A DNA stretch of 64,000 nucleotides from Thermus thermophilus HB8 (GTDB lineage: Bacteria; Deinococcota; Deinococci; Deinococcales; Thermaceae), in assembly GCF_000091545.1 (NCBI RefSeq), contig NC_006461.1, positions 1,426,469-1,490,468 of the forward strand, given 5' to 3'. The notes beneath the pieces were generated by a model. It made no database searches and was not told the DNA's origin. It saw only the letters and a program-made list of their open reading frames with translations. Below are positions 16,376 to 28,431 of this stretch, one piece after another. Positions within the stretch are counted from its first letter, which is position 1; every line of letters starts with the position of its first letter. The position numbers and the translations under genes are program-made.

Positions 16376-18552
16376 TGGAGGCCCTCGCCAAGGAGATCGG
16401 GATCCCGGAAGGGGAGTACCGGGAGATCGTCCAGAGGCTCGGGCGGGAGCCGAACCGGGTGGAGCTCCTCCTCTTCAAGGTGATGTGGAGCGAGCACTGC
16501 GCCTACAAGAACTCCCGCCCCCTCCTCAAGGCCCTCCCCAAGGAGGGGGAGGCCGTCCTCCAGGGCCCCGGGGAGAACGCCGGCGTGGTGCGGGTGGGCG
16601 AGGGTTGGGCCGTGGCCTTCAAGATAGAGAGCCACAACCACCCCTCGGCGGTGGAGCCCTTCCAGGGGGCGGCCACGGGGGTCGGGGGGATCCTCCGGGA
16701 CATCATGAGCATGGGAGCCCGCCCCATCGCCCTCCTGGACTCCCTCCGCTTCGGGCCGCCCGAGGAGGCGAGAAGCCGCTACCTCCTCAAGGGGGTGGTC
16801 TCGGGCATCGCCTTTTACGGCAACGCCATCGGGGTGCCCACGGTGGGCGGGGACCTCTACTTCCACGAGGGCTACCGGGAAAACCCCCTGGTGAACGCCA
16901 TGTGCCTCGGCCTCCTGAGGGAGGAGCACCTGAAGCGAAGCCGGGCTTCCTTGGGCCGCCCCATCTACTACGCCGGGGCCAAGACGGGCCGGGACGGGAT
17001 CGGCGGGGCGGCCTTCGCGAGCCGGGAGCTCAAGGAGGAGAAGGCCGAGGACCGGCCCGCGGTCCAGGTGGGGGACCCTTTCCTGGGCAAGCTCCTCATG
17101 GAGGCCACCCTCGAGGCCATAGAGCTGGACCTGGTGGAAGGCGTCCAGGACATGGGGGCGGCGGGGCTCACCAGTAGCCTCTCGGAGCTCGCCCACAAGT
17201 CGGGCCTCGGGGTGGAGCTCCACCTGGACCTCGTCCCCACCCGGGAGGAGGGGATGACCCCGGAGGAGCTCCTCCTCTCGGAAAGCCAGGAGCGGATGGT
17301 CCTCGTTCCCAAGGAGGGGAAGGAAAAGGCCCTGGAGGAGGTCTTCGGAAGGTGGGGCCTAGACTGCGTCCCCGTGGCCAGGACCATCCCGGAAAGGGTC
17401 TTCCGGGTCCTCTTTAGGGGCGAGGTGGTGGCGGAGGTGCCCACGGAGGCCTTGGCCGAAGCCCCCACCTACGTGCGGGTGGGGCGGGAGGACCCCGAGG
17501 TGCGGAGGCTTAGGGAAACCCCCATCCCCCCCTTAGAGGCCGACCCCCAGGAGGTCCTAAGGAGGCTCCTCGCCTCCCCCAACCTGGCGAGCCGGGAGGC
17601 GGTCTACGAGCGGTACGACCACCAGGTGGGGACCCGCACCGCCCTCCTCCCCGGCAAAGGGGACGCCGCGGTCCTCTGGATCAAGGGCACCCGCCTCGGC
17701 GTCGCCGCCAAGGTGGACCAAAACCCCCGCTATAGCCGCCTCCACCCCCGCCTTGGGGCCATGCACGCCCTGGCGGAGGCCTGCCGGAACGTCAGCGTGG
17801 TGGGGGCGAAGCCCCTCGCCTACACCGACGGCCTCAACCTGGGAAGCCCGGAAACCCCGGAGGGCTACCACGAGCTCGCCGAGACCATCGCCGGGCTCAA
17901 GGAGGCGAGCGAGGCCTTGGGCGTCCCCGTGGTCTCGGGGAACGTCTCCCTCTACAACGAAAGCGGGGGCAAGCGCATCCCCCCCACGGCCATGGTGGGG
18001 GTGGTGGGGGTCCTGGAGGTGGACAAGCGGGCGGAGATGGGCTTTAGGCGCCCGGGGGAGGTCCTCCTCCTCATCGGGGAGGAACGGGGGGAGCTTGGGG
18101 CGAGCGAGGTCCTCTACCTCCTCACGGGAAAGGAGTTCGGCCACCCCCCAAGGCTTGACCTCGGGCGGGAAAAGGCGGTGCAGGAGGCGATCCGGGACCT
18201 CATCCAAAGGGGCCTCACCCGAACGGCCCACGACGTGGCGGAAGGGGGGCTTCTTCTGGCCCTCGCCGAGATGACCTTCCCCTACGGGGTGGGGGCCACG
18301 GTGGAAGTGCGGGAGGAGGGCCTCGAGGCCCTCTTCGGCGAGGCCCCAAGCCGCGTCCTCTTCACCGTGGAGAAGACCCGCCTCCAGGAGGCCACCCTCC
18401 TCCTAGAGGAGCGGGGCCTCCCCTACCGGGTCCTGGGGGAGACGGGGGGGAAGAGCCTCACGGTCCTCACCCCGGGGGGTGTCCTAGAGTGGAGCCTGGA
18501 GGAACTGCTTTCCGCCTGGAAAGCGCCCCTCAGGGAGGTGCTGGATGGATAA
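16375..18552 (+). CDS. purL: FGAM synthase large subunit PurL
   Basis: The 725-residue small-form PurL converts FGAR, ATP and ammonia to FGAM together with PurQ and PurS. Visible features are VMWSEHCAYKNSRPLL, IESHNHPSAVEPFQGAATG with catalytic His, the GVQDMGAAGLTSSLSE nucleotide-binding segment, VSGNVSLYNES and AHDVAEGGLLLALAEM of the repeated AIRS-like domains. A GTG one codon upstream (16372) is possible. I chose ATG 16375, whose first base is shared with the HAD stop. Confidence 0.96.
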   Translation: MEALAKEIGIPEGEYREIVQRLGREPNRVELLLFKVMWSEHCAYKNSRPLLKALPKEGEAVLQGPGENAGVVRVGEGWAVAFKIESHNHPSAVEPFQGAATGVGGILRDIMSMGARPIALLDSLRFGPPEEARSRYLLKGVVSGIAFYGNAIGVPTVGGDLYFHEGYRENPLVNAMCLGLLREEHLKRSRASLGRPIYYAGAKTGRDGIGGAAFASRELKEEKAEDRPAVQVGDPFLGKLLMEATLEAIELDLVEGVQDMGAAGLTSSLSELAHKSGLGVELHLDLVPTREEGMTPEELLLSESQERMVLVPKEGKEKALEEVFGRWGLDCVPVARTIPERVFRVLFRGEVVAEVPTEALAEAPTYVRVGREDPEVRRLRETPIPPLEADPQEVLRRLLASPNLASREAVYERYDHQVGTRTALLPGKGDAAVLWIKGTRLGVAAKVDQNPRYSRLHPRLGAMHALAEACRNVSVVGAKPLAYTDGLNLGSPETPEGYHELAETIAGLKEASEALGVPVVSGNVSLYNESGGKRIPPTAMVGVVGVLEVDKRAEMGFRRPGEVLLLIGEERGELGASEVLYLLTGKEFGHPPRLDLGREKAVQEAIRDLIQRGLTRTAHDVAEGGLLLALAEMTFPYGVGATVEVREEGLEALFGEAPSRVLFTVEKTRLQEATLLLEERGLPYRVLGETGGKSLTVLTPGGVLEWSLEELLSAWKAPLREVLDG

Positions 18553-19936
18553 GCCCCAGGAGGAGTGCGGCATCCTCGGGCTTTGGAGCGAAGGCCCCGT
18601 GGACGTGGCGGGGCTTCTCCACCTCGGCCTCCTCGCCCTGCAGCACAGGGGCCAGGAGGCGGCGGGGATGGCGGTCACGGACGGCAAAGCGTTCCTGGTG
18701 GAAAAGGACCTGGGCCTCGTGAACCAGGTCTTCACCGAGGAGCGCCTGGGGAAGCTCCGCCTTCCGGAGGCCCGCCTGGGCATCGCCCACACCCGCTACT
18801 CCACCACGGGCTCCAACCTGCGCATCAACGCCCAGCCCCTCACCGCCCGCACCGCCCACGGGGTCTTGGCCATCGCCCACAACGGCAACTTCACCAACGC
18901 CAAGCTCCTCCGCGACCGGCTCCTCCTGGAGGGGGCCACCTTCCAGAGCACCTCGGACACCGAGGTGATGCTCCTCCTCCTCGCCCGCATGGGCCACCTC
19001 CCCCTCCCCGAGGCCGCCGCCCAGGCCATGCGGCTCCTTCAGGGGGGGTATTCCATCCTCCTCATGAACCGCAAGACCCTCCTCGCCCTCCGCGACCCCC
19101 ACGGGGTGAGGCCCCTCGTCCTCGGCAAGGCCCCCTGGGGCTACGCCTTCGCCTCCGAGCCCCCGGCCCTCCTCCTCATGGGGGCGGAGTACGTGCGGGA
19201 CGTGCGCCCCGGGGAGGTGGTCTGGGTGGAGGAGGGAAGGCTCCAAAGCCTCCAGGCCCTCCCCCCAGAGCCCGCCCCCTGCGCTTTTGAGTGGATCTAC
19301 TTCGCCCGGCCCGACAGCGTTCTAGACGGCACCGAGGCCTACGAGGCCCGGGTGAGGATGGGGATGGAGCTCTTCCGGGAGGCCCCCGCAGAGGCCGACC
19401 TCGTGGTCCCCGTCCCCGACTCGGGCATCGGGGCCGCCGTGGGCTACGCCAAGGCGAGCGGGCTCCCCCTGGAGTTCGGCCTCTACAAGAACCCCTACGC
19501 CGGGCGCACCTTCATCCAGCCCACCCAGGAGCTCCGCGACCTGAAGACGAGGCTCAAGCTCTCCCCCACGGGGGCGGTGAAGGGCAAGCGGGTGGTCCTG
19601 GTGGACGACTCCATCGTCCGGGGCACCACGAGCCGCCGCATCGTGCGCATGCTCAAGGAGGCGGGGGCCCTCGAGGTCCACTTCCGCGTCTCTAGCCCCC
19701 CCATCCGCTTCCCCTGCTACTACGGCATAGACACCGCGGCCCGCAAGGAGCTCATCGCTGCGGAGAAGAGCGTGGAGGAGATCCAAGCCTACATCGGGGC
19801 GGACTCTTTGGCCTTCCTCTCGGAGGAGGGGGTCAAGCGGGCCATCGGGCGGCCCGTCTGCCTCGCCTGCTTCAACGGGCGCTACCCGGCGGGGGTGCCC
19901 GAGGAGGGGGAAAAGCTCGCCCTAGAGCTTCTCTAG
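18545..19936 (+). CDS. purF: Amidophosphoribosyltransferase
   Basis: First enzyme of purine synthesis, PRPP plus glutamine to phosphoribosylamine. 463 residues. The N-terminal Ntn-hydrolase Cys follows a short propeptide (QEECGILGLW). ALQHRGQEAAGM and AIAHNGNFTNA belong to the glutaminase domain. The C-terminal PRTase domain has the PRPP motif VVLVDDSIVRGTTSRRI. It overlaps purL by 8 bases and ends the purC-S-Q-HAD-L-F operon, overlapping the convergent trmN gene by 15 bases. Confidence 0.96.
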   Translation: MDKPQEECGILGLWSEGPVDVAGLLHLGLLALQHRGQEAAGMAVTDGKAFLVEKDLGLVNQVFTEERLGKLRLPEARLGIAHTRYSTTGSNLRINAQPLTARTAHGVLAIAHNGNFTNAKLLRDRLLLEGATFQSTSDTEVMLLLLARMGHLPLPEAAAQAMRLLQGGYSILLMNRKTLLALRDPHGVRPLVLGKAPWGYAFASEPPALLLMGAEYVRDVRPGEVVWVEEGRLQSLQALPPEPAPCAFEWIYFARPDSVLDGTEAYEARVRMGMELFREAPAEADLVVPVPDSGIGAAVGYAKASGLPLEFGLYKNPYAGRTFIQPTQELRDLKTRLKLSPTGAVKGKRVVLVDDSIVRGTTSRRIVRMLKEAGALEVHFRVSSPPIRFPCYYGIDTAARKELIAAEKSVEEIQAYIGADSLAFLSEEGVKRAIGRPVCLACFNGRYPAGVPEEGEKLALELL

Positions 19937-20918
19937 GACGAAGACCCGGGGGTAGACGCCCCCCTGCTCCACCACCCGGGCGTGGCGGAGGGCGAAGCCC
20001 GGGGGCAGGGCCCGCTTGAGGAGGGCGGGGCGCAGGGTGAGGAGGGCGACCCTTCCCCCAGGAAGGAGGAGGGCCAAGGCCCCGCGGAGGAAGTCCCGGT
20101 AGAGGCGGAAAAGCCCCTCCTTCCGGCCCAGGCGGAGGCCGTGGGGCGGGTTGGCGAGGATCCGGTCCACCTCGGGGAAGAAGCGGGGGAGGTGGCGGGC
20201 GTCGGCCCGAAGGAAGCGGATCCAGGAAAGCCCCGAGGCCAGGGCCGCCTCCCGAGCGAGCCCGAGCCTCTTCTCGTCCAGGTCCCCGGCGTAGACGGGG
20301 CTCGTGGGCCCCAGGGTGCTCGCCGCCTCGAGGGCGATGGTCCCCGAGCCCGTGAAGGGGTCCAGGACGCGCATCCCGGGGCGGGCGTCCGCGAGGCGGA
20401 GGAGGGCCTGGGCGAGGACGGGGGTGAGGCTTCCCCGGAGGGCCGCCTTGGGGAAGCGGCGGGAGAGGGGCCTTTCCGTGAGCTGGACCCCGAGGAAGGC
20501 CTCCTCCCCGCGGACGTCCACCCGGACCCGCACGGCCGGGCGCTTCAGGTCCACGGGCACGCCGTAGGCCCGGTGGAGGGCCTCCCCTACCCGCCTCTCC
20601 ACCTCGGGGCTCGTGAAGGGGTGTTCCCCCTCCCTCCGGGCCTCCACGCGGAAGCTTCCCGCCTCCTCAAGCTCGGGCCAGGGAAGGGCCAAGGCGGCCC
20701 GCTCCAGGGCCCCCAAGGGGTCCTCCCGGGAAAGAAGAAGCCGGGCGCGGAAGAGGACGAGGTGGTGGGCGAGGCGAAGCCCCAAGGCCTCCTCCCCCAC
20801 CCGGGCCCTGGGGATGCGGACCCGGCCCTTCCGGGCGTCCACCTCCGCCCCTTCGCCAGGGTAGAGGGCGGAAAGCTCCTCCAGGAGGAGGTCCTCCAGA
20901 CCCGGGTGGGTGGTGGCC

Positions 20919-20929
<11 letters not shown>
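19922..20929 (-). CDS. trmN: tRNA (guanine-N2) methyltransferase TrmN
   Basis: A 335-residue protein with an N-terminal NFLD/THUMP part (LEATTHPGLEDLLLEELSAL to about residue 150) and a Rossmann methyltransferase domain. The latter has the SAM-binding LDPFTGSGTIALEAAS and catalytic ILANPPHG (NPPY-like). This matches T. thermophilus TrmN, which makes m2G6 in tRNA. I chose the TTG start at 20929 (reading M-WLEATTHPG) because a GGAGG lies just before it; longer versions run into the upstream gene. It overlaps the dynamin-like gene by 11 bases. Confidence 0.93.
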
Positions 20930-24021
<3,092 letters not shown>

Positions 24022-24041
24022 AGGCCCCCGCGGCACCCCCT

Positions 24042-24047
24042 TAAAAT
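24042..24047 (+). promoter_or_regulatory. Predicted -10, leaderless start of recN
   Basis: TAAAAT seven bases before ATG 24055; CTGAAG (24018-24023) is a possible -35 at 18 bases spacing. Confidence 0.5.
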
Positions 24048-24054
24048 GGGGGGG

Positions 24055-25632
24055 ATGCTCCGCCGCCTCGAGGTCCAGAACCTCGCCGTCATCCGCGAGG
24101 CCGCCTTGGACTTCGCCCCCGGCCTCAACGTCCTCACCGGGGAGACGGGCGCGGGGAAAAGCCTCCTCGTGGACGCCCTCGCCCTCCTCCTCGGGGGGCG
24201 GGCGGAGGGGCTTATCGGGCCCTACGGGGAAAGCCTCCTCGTGACCGCCTTCTTTGAGGGCCCCCCCGGGGAGGCGGTCCTCTCCCGCCGCGTGGGGGCC
24301 CGCTCCACCCCCAGGGTGGACGGGGAGGTGGTCACCCTGAAGGAGCTCCAGGCGGAAGCGGAAAGGCGCCTCTCCCTCCACGCCCAGCACACCGCCTTGG
24401 CCCTCCTCTCCCCCAGGCGCCAGCGGGAGGCCCTGGACGCCCTCCTCCCCGAGGGCCTCCTCGCCGCCTACCAGGAGGCCTACGCCCGGCGCGAGGCCCT
24501 CCTGAAGGAGAAGGCGGCCCTGGAGGAAAGCCTAAAGGCCCGGGCGGAGCGGGAGGACCTCCTCCGCTACCAGATCCGGGAGATTGAGGAGGCCCGGGTG
24601 CGGCCCGGGGAGGAGGAGGAGCTTTTGGCCCTGGCGGAGCGCCTCCGCCACCTGGAGACCATCCGGGAAAGGCTCGCCCGGGCCCTCGCCCTCCTCACGG
24701 AGCGGGAAGCCCAGGACCTCCTGGCCCTGGCGGCGAAGGAGGTGCGGGCGGCGGCCCGGCACGACCCGGCCCTCGAGGCCCTGGCCGAGGAGCTTTCGGG
24801 GGCGGCCGAGGCGGTCCGGGCCGTGGCCCGGGAGCTGGAGGACCACCTGGAGGGCCTGGACCTGGACCCCGAGGAGCTGGACCGGGTGGAGGCCCGCCTC
24901 AGCCTCCTGGAGCGCCTGAAGCGGAAGTACGGCCCCACCTTAGCGGACGTCCTGGCCCACGCCCAAAAGGCCCGGGAGGAGCTCGCCCGGATGGAAGGGG
25001 GGGAGGAGCGGCTTTCGGAGGTGGAGCGCCTCCTCAAGGCCCTCCACGAGGAGGTAGAGGCCCGGGGGCAGGCCCTGAGGCGGGCCCGGGAGGAGGCGGC
25101 GCGAAGGCTTACGGAGGGGATGGTGCGGGAGCTTCCCGCCCTGGGCCTCGCCGGGGCCCGCTTCGCGGTGGTCCTGGAGCCCCTCCCCGAGCCCGGCCCC
25201 CAGGGCCTCGAGGCGGTGGCCTTCCGGGTGGCCCCAAACCCCAACCTGCCCCCGGCCCCCCTCGAGGCCCTAAGCGGCGGGGAGCTCTCCCGCGTGGCCC
25301 TGGCCCTCGCCCTCCTCACGGGGACCGAGGCGCCCACCGTGGTCTTTGACGAGGTGGACGCCGGGGTGGGCGGGGAAACCGCCTGGCGGCTCGCCGAAAG
25401 GCTCAAGCGCCTGGCCGAGAGGCGGCAGGTCCTGGTGGTGACCCACCTGCCCCAGGTGGCCGCCGTGGCCCAGCGCCACTTCCGGGTGACCAAGACCCCC
25501 GAGGGCGTGCGGGTGGAGCCCTTGGCGGGCGAGGCCCGGGTGAAGGAGATCGCCCGCCTCCTCTCCGGGGCCTACACCCAGGCGGCTTTGGCCCACGCCC
25601 GGGAGCTTCTGGAGGCCCAGGGCGCCCTTTAG
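24055..25632 (+). CDS. recN: DNA repair protein RecN
   Basis: SMC-like ATPase acting in double-strand break repair, 525 residues from this start. Walker A is LTGETGAGKSLLVDAL near residue 30. Long coiled-coil arms follow from about residue 150 to 340. Then come the ABC signature ALSGGELSRVALALAL and Walker B TVVFDEVDAGVGGETA, with VLVVTHLPQVAA near the C-terminus. An ATG at 24046 would add three residues, but it overlaps the predicted -10 hexamer, so I chose 24055. Confidence 0.96.
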   Translation: MLRRLEVQNLAVIREAALDFAPGLNVLTGETGAGKSLLVDALALLLGGRAEGLIGPYGESLLVTAFFEGPPGEAVLSRRVGARSTPRVDGEVVTLKELQAEAERRLSLHAQHTALALLSPRRQREALDALLPEGLLAAYQEAYARREALLKEKAALEESLKARAEREDLLRYQIREIEEARVRPGEEEELLALAERLRHLETIRERLARALALLTEREAQDLLALAAKEVRAAARHDPALEALAEELSGAAEAVRAVARELEDHLEGLDLDPEELDRVEARLSLLERLKRKYGPTLADVLAHAQKAREELARMEGGEERLSEVERLLKALHEEVEARGQALRRAREEAARRLTEGMVRELPALGLAGARFAVVLEPLPEPGPQGLEAVAFRVAPNPNLPPAPLEALSGGELSRVALALALLTGTEAPTVVFDEVDAGVGGETAWRLAERLKRLAERRQVLVVTHLPQVAAVAQRHFRVTKTPEGVRVEPLAGEARVKEIARLLSGAYTQAALAHARELLEAQGAL

Positions 25633-25643
25633 GAGGTGGAAGC

Positions 25644-26504
25644 GTGAAGGCGAGCGTGCGGTGGGTGGAGTGCCCCAGGGACGCTTGGCAGGGCTTCTCC
25701 CGCTTCATCCCCACGGAGGAGAAGGTGGCCTTCCTCAACGAGCTCCTGGAGGCCGGGTTCGCCCACCTGGACCTCACGAGCTTCGTCTCCCCCAAGTGGG
25801 TGCCCCAGATGCAAGACGCCGAAGAGGTGCTCAAGGCCCTCCCCCCGCCCAACGGGCGCACCTACCTCGCCATCGTGGCCAACGAGAAGGGCCTGGAAAG
25901 GGCCCTCGCCGCCCCCAACCTCACCCACGTGGGCTACCCCTTCTCCCTCTCCGAGACCTTCCAGCAAAGGAACACTAACCGCTCCATAGAGGCCTCCTGG
26001 CCCCTGGTGGGGGCCATGGTGGAGAGGACAGAGGGGCGGCTCGGCCTCGTGGTCTACCTCTCCATGGCCTTCGGCAACCCCTACGGGGACCCCTGGAGCG
26101 TGGAGGCCGTCCTCGAGGCCCTCGCCCGGCTTAAGGAAATGGGCGTGCGGGAGATCGCCCTCGCCGACACCTACGGGGTGGCGGAACCCGAGCGGATTCA
26201 TGAGGTCTTGAAGGCCGCCGTGGCCCGCTTTGGCCCGGAAGGCCTCGGGGCCCACCTCCACGCCCGGCCCGAGGGGGCCTTGGCCAAGGTGGAGGCGGTC
26301 CTTGCGGCGGGGGTCACCTGGCTCGAGGGGGCCCTGGCGGGGGTGGGGGGGTGCCCCTTCGCCGGGGACGAGCTCGTGGGCAACCTCCCCACGGAGGTCG
26401 TCCTCCCCCATCTGGAGAAGCGGGGCCTCGCCACGGGAGTAGACCTAAGCCGCCTCCCCCTTCTCGCGGAGGAGGCGGCGCGGCTTAAGGCCCTTTACGC
26501 CTGA
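25644..26504 (+). CDS. mvaB: Hydroxymethylglutaryl-CoA lyase-family enzyme
   Basis: A 286-residue DRE-TIM barrel protein. VRWVECPRDAWQGFSRFIPT is the N-terminal metal-binding region, with Asp in CPRDAWQ in place of the usual RDGLQ pattern. DLTSFVSPKWVPQM, IALADTYGVAEP, LGAHLHARPEGALAKVEA and the GVGGCPFA loop with the catalytic Cys are all as in HMG-CoA lyase. That enzyme cleaves HMG-CoA to acetoacetate and acetyl-CoA in leucine degradation. The GTG start has an AGGAGGTG ribosome-binding site and follows recN by 11 bases. It overlaps the convergent oxidoreductase by 10 bases. Confidence 0.9.
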   Translation: MKASVRWVECPRDAWQGFSRFIPTEEKVAFLNELLEAGFAHLDLTSFVSPKWVPQMQDAEEVLKALPPPNGRTYLAIVANEKGLERALAAPNLTHVGYPFSLSETFQQRNTNRSIEASWPLVGAMVERTEGRLGLVVYLSMAFGNPYGDPWSVEAVLEALARLKEMGVREIALADTYGVAEPERIHEVLKAAVARFGPEGLGAHLHARPEGALAKVEAVLAAGVTWLEGALAGVGGCPFAGDELVGNLPTEVVLPHLEKRGLATGVDLSRLPLLAEEAARLKALYA

Positions 26505-27451
26505 AAGGTGAGGACGATCTTCCCCCGCCCGTGCCCGGAGTCCATGCGGGCGTGGGCCTTCCTCAGGTTCTCCAGGCTGAAGGGGAGGACCTCGGCGATG
26601 AGGGGCCTCGCCAGGCCCCGCTCAAAGAGGGGGCGCATCTCCAGAAGGCGCTTCCTCTCCCGCGTGAGGAAGACGCCGTAGAGGGTCTGGTTCTTGGTGT
26701 AAAGCCCGGAGAGGTTCCCCTGCGGGGGGAGGATGGTGGCGATGCGGCCGAAGGGGCGCACCACGGGGATGACCCGCTCCACCAGGCTCTCCCCGGCGGT
26801 CTCAAAGGCGGCGTCCACCCCCTGGCCCTCCGTGGCCTTGAGGACCTCCTCCGCCCAGGGGCCCCGGTAGTCCAGGGCGAGGTCGGCCCCGAGCTCCTTG
26901 AGCACCGGGAGGTTTTCCGCGCTCGCCGTGGCGATCACGTAGGCCCCCGCCGCCTTGGCGAACTGGACGGCGAAGGAGCCCACGCCCCCCGCCCCGCCCA
27001 TCACCAGCACCGTCTCCCCCGGGCGCACGGCCAGGCGGCGCACCACCGCCTCCCAGGCGGTACCCCCCGCCAAGGGAATGGCGGCGGCCTCGGCGAAGGA
27101 GAGGTTCTTGGGCTTCTTGGCCACGATCCCCGCGGGCACGGGGGTGTACTCGGCGTAGGTGCCGTGGGGGTTCCCGAAGATCTCGGGGGTGTAGTAGACC
27201 TCGTCCCCCTCCTTAAGGTCCTTCACCCCGGGGCCCACCTTGGCCACGACGCCGGCGGCGTCGTAGCCCAGGACGAAGGGGGGCTCCACCCCCGCCCAGC
27301 GCCCCGCCGCCCGGATCTTGGCGTCCACGGGGTTCACGGCCACGGCCAGGTTCCGCACCAAGACCTCCCCGGGCCCGGGCTCGGGCACCGGGAGGTCCCG
27401 CTCCTCCAGCATCTCCAACCCGCCGAAGCCCTTGAGCACCACCGCGCGCAT
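26495..27451 (-). CDS. Zinc-less medium-chain quinone oxidoreductase-like protein
   Basis: A 318-residue medium-chain dehydrogenase/reductase of the quinone oxidoreductase type. The N-terminal GroES-like domain has VLVRNLAVAVNPVDAKIRAA and LGYDAAGVVAKVGPGV. The Rossmann domain has VLVMGGAGGVGSFAVQFAKA for NADP(H). Zinc-ligand Cys residues of alcohol dehydrogenases are missing. Substrate is unknown. A GA-rich ribosome-binding site precedes ATG 27451. Confidence 0.9.
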   Translation of the reverse strand: MRAVVLKGFGGLEMLEERDLPVPEPGPGEVLVRNLAVAVNPVDAKIRAAGRWAGVEPPFVLGYDAAGVVAKVGPGVKDLKEGDEVYYTPEIFGNPHGTYAEYTPVPAGIVAKKPKNLSFAEAAAIPLAGGTAWEAVVRRLAVRPGETVLVMGGAGGVGSFAVQFAKAAGAYVIATASAENLPVLKELGADLALDYRGPWAEEVLKATEGQGVDAAFETAGESLVERVIPVVRPFGRIATILPPQGNLSGLYTKNQTLYGVFLTRERKRLLEMRPLFERGLARPLIAEVLPFSLENLRKAHARMDSGHGRGKIVLTFQA

Positions 27452-27475
27452 CGGCTCACCCCCCTCAAAAACCTT

Positions 27476-27498
27476 AAAGGGGGGTCTAGGCCCCCTTT
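27476..27498 (-). terminator. Rho-independent terminator of the 27513-27908 gene
   Basis: AAAGGGGG (27476-27483) pairs with CCCCCTTT (27491-27498) around a 7-base loop, directly downstream of the minus-strand stop at 27513. Confidence 0.6.
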
Positions 27499-27512
27499 TG
27501 TGAAGAAGCTTC

Positions 27513-27908
27513 CTAGGCCGCCCGCTTGAGGTAGATCCCGGGGTCCGTGGGGTTGGCGATGGCCATGACCCGCTTGAGGAGCTCCTCCGGGGGCAGGTCC
27601 AAGAGGGCCGTCATCTCCCCGGGGGAGACCACGGCCTCGTAGAACCTCCTCGCCCCCTGGGCGAGGAGGAGCCCCACAAGCTCGGAGAGGGCCTCCTCTC
27701 CCCCGGGAAAGGCGGGGCCGAAGGCGTCGGGGACGAGGAGGTCCTTCTTGCCCGTGTGGAGGAGGAGGGCGTAACGGGCCTGGTCCCTTTTGTCCTGCCA
27801 GTCGGTGATGAGGTAAACCTTGGCCTCGGAAAGCTTCAGGCCGCCCAGGGCCGCCTTCAGGGCCTCGAGGCTCACCCGGGGCGCGGCGCGCATGCCCACG
27901 CGTACCAT
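27513..27908 (-). CDS. Conserved hypothetical protein, Thermus-type
   Basis: A 131-residue soluble protein I do not recognise. It begins VRVGMRAAPRVSLEALKAAL and has an alternating strand/helix pattern (KVYLITDWQDKRDQARYALL, then LLVPDAFGPAFPGGEEALSE). No catalytic motif or membrane segment stands out. A TAAGAT hexamer ends six bases before the ATG, predicting a leaderless mRNA, and a hairpin follows the stop, so it is probably a single-gene unit. Confidence 0.75.
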   Translation of the reverse strand: MVRVGMRAAPRVSLEALKAALGGLKLSEAKVYLITDWQDKRDQARYALLLHTGKKDLLVPDAFGPAFPGGEEALSELVGLLLAQGARRFYEAVVSPGEMTALLDLPPEELLKRVMAIANPTDPGIYLKRAA

Positions 27909-27914
27909 GGCCTC

Positions 27915-27920
27915 ATCTTA
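27915..27920 (-). promoter_or_regulatory. Predicted -10, leaderless start of the 27513-27908 gene
   Basis: TAAGAT on the minus strand, six bases before ATG 27908. It lies just before the stop of the upstream DinB gene at 27925. Confidence 0.4.
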
Positions 27921-27924
27921 CGCG

Positions 27925-28413
27925 CTAAAGGAGCTTCCGGGCGTAGATCACCTGGCCGGCGTGGTGCTGGGCGTGCTCCACCAGGTGGTGGAGGACGTGG
28001 GCCCGGGGCGCCTCGGCGCCCAGGTGCCCCACGCGCACCACCTCCGCCAAGGCGGCCTCCTCCACCCGGCGGAAGGCGGCGAGGAGGACCTCCCAGGCCT
28101 CCCGGAAGCGGGCCTCCACCGCCTCCTTGGGCTCGGGCGCGCCCGAAAGCTCCCCCTCCCTCCCCTTCCTCGCCCACTCGGGAAGCTCCACGCCCAGGGC
28201 GTAGTGGGCGAGGCGCAAGGAGCTTCCCGTGATGTGCCGCACCAGGCCGCCGATGGGGTTCGCCCCCTCTTTGGGCCGCCGCCAGAAGGGCTCCTCGGGG
28301 AGGTCAAAGGCCCACTTGTCCAGGTGCAGGGCCACCTCCTTCAGGCCCTTGATCCAGGCGGACACCGCCGGGGAGACCCCGGGCTCCAGGGGTTCTAGAA
28401 AGGGCGCGGGCAT
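27925..28413 (-). CDS. DinB-family protein
   Basis: A 162-residue four-helix DinB-superfamily protein. Candidate metal-binding His residues lie in GGLVRHITGSSLRLAHYALG and in the C-terminal VLHHLVEHAQHHAGQVIYAR. Members include bacillithiol-dependent transferases (BstA/YfiT-like). Thermus makes bacillithiol, and bshC lies at the window's end, so a thiol-dependent role is possible but unproven. It is transcribed from a bidirectional promoter shared with the YkgJ-like gene. Confidence 0.85.
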   Translation of the reverse strand: MPAPFLEPLEPGVSPAVSAWIKGLKEVALHLDKWAFDLPEEPFWRRPKEGANPIGGLVRHITGSSLRLAHYALGVELPEWARKGREGELSGAPEPKEAVEARFREAWEVLLAAFRRVEEAALAEVVRVGHLGAEAPRAHVLHHLVEHAQHHAGQVIYARKLL

Positions 28414-28418
28414 AGGCG

Positions 28419-28425
28419 TATTCTA
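28419..28425. promoter_or_regulatory. Bidirectional leaderless promoter, DinB / YkgJ genes
   Basis: TATTCT (+, 28419-28424) and TAGAAT (-, 28425-28420) occupy the same bases. The plus GTG (28432) is seven bases away and the minus ATG (28413) six bases away. The entire intergenic gap is 18 bases. Confidence 0.6.
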
Positions 28426-28431
28426 CGGGGC

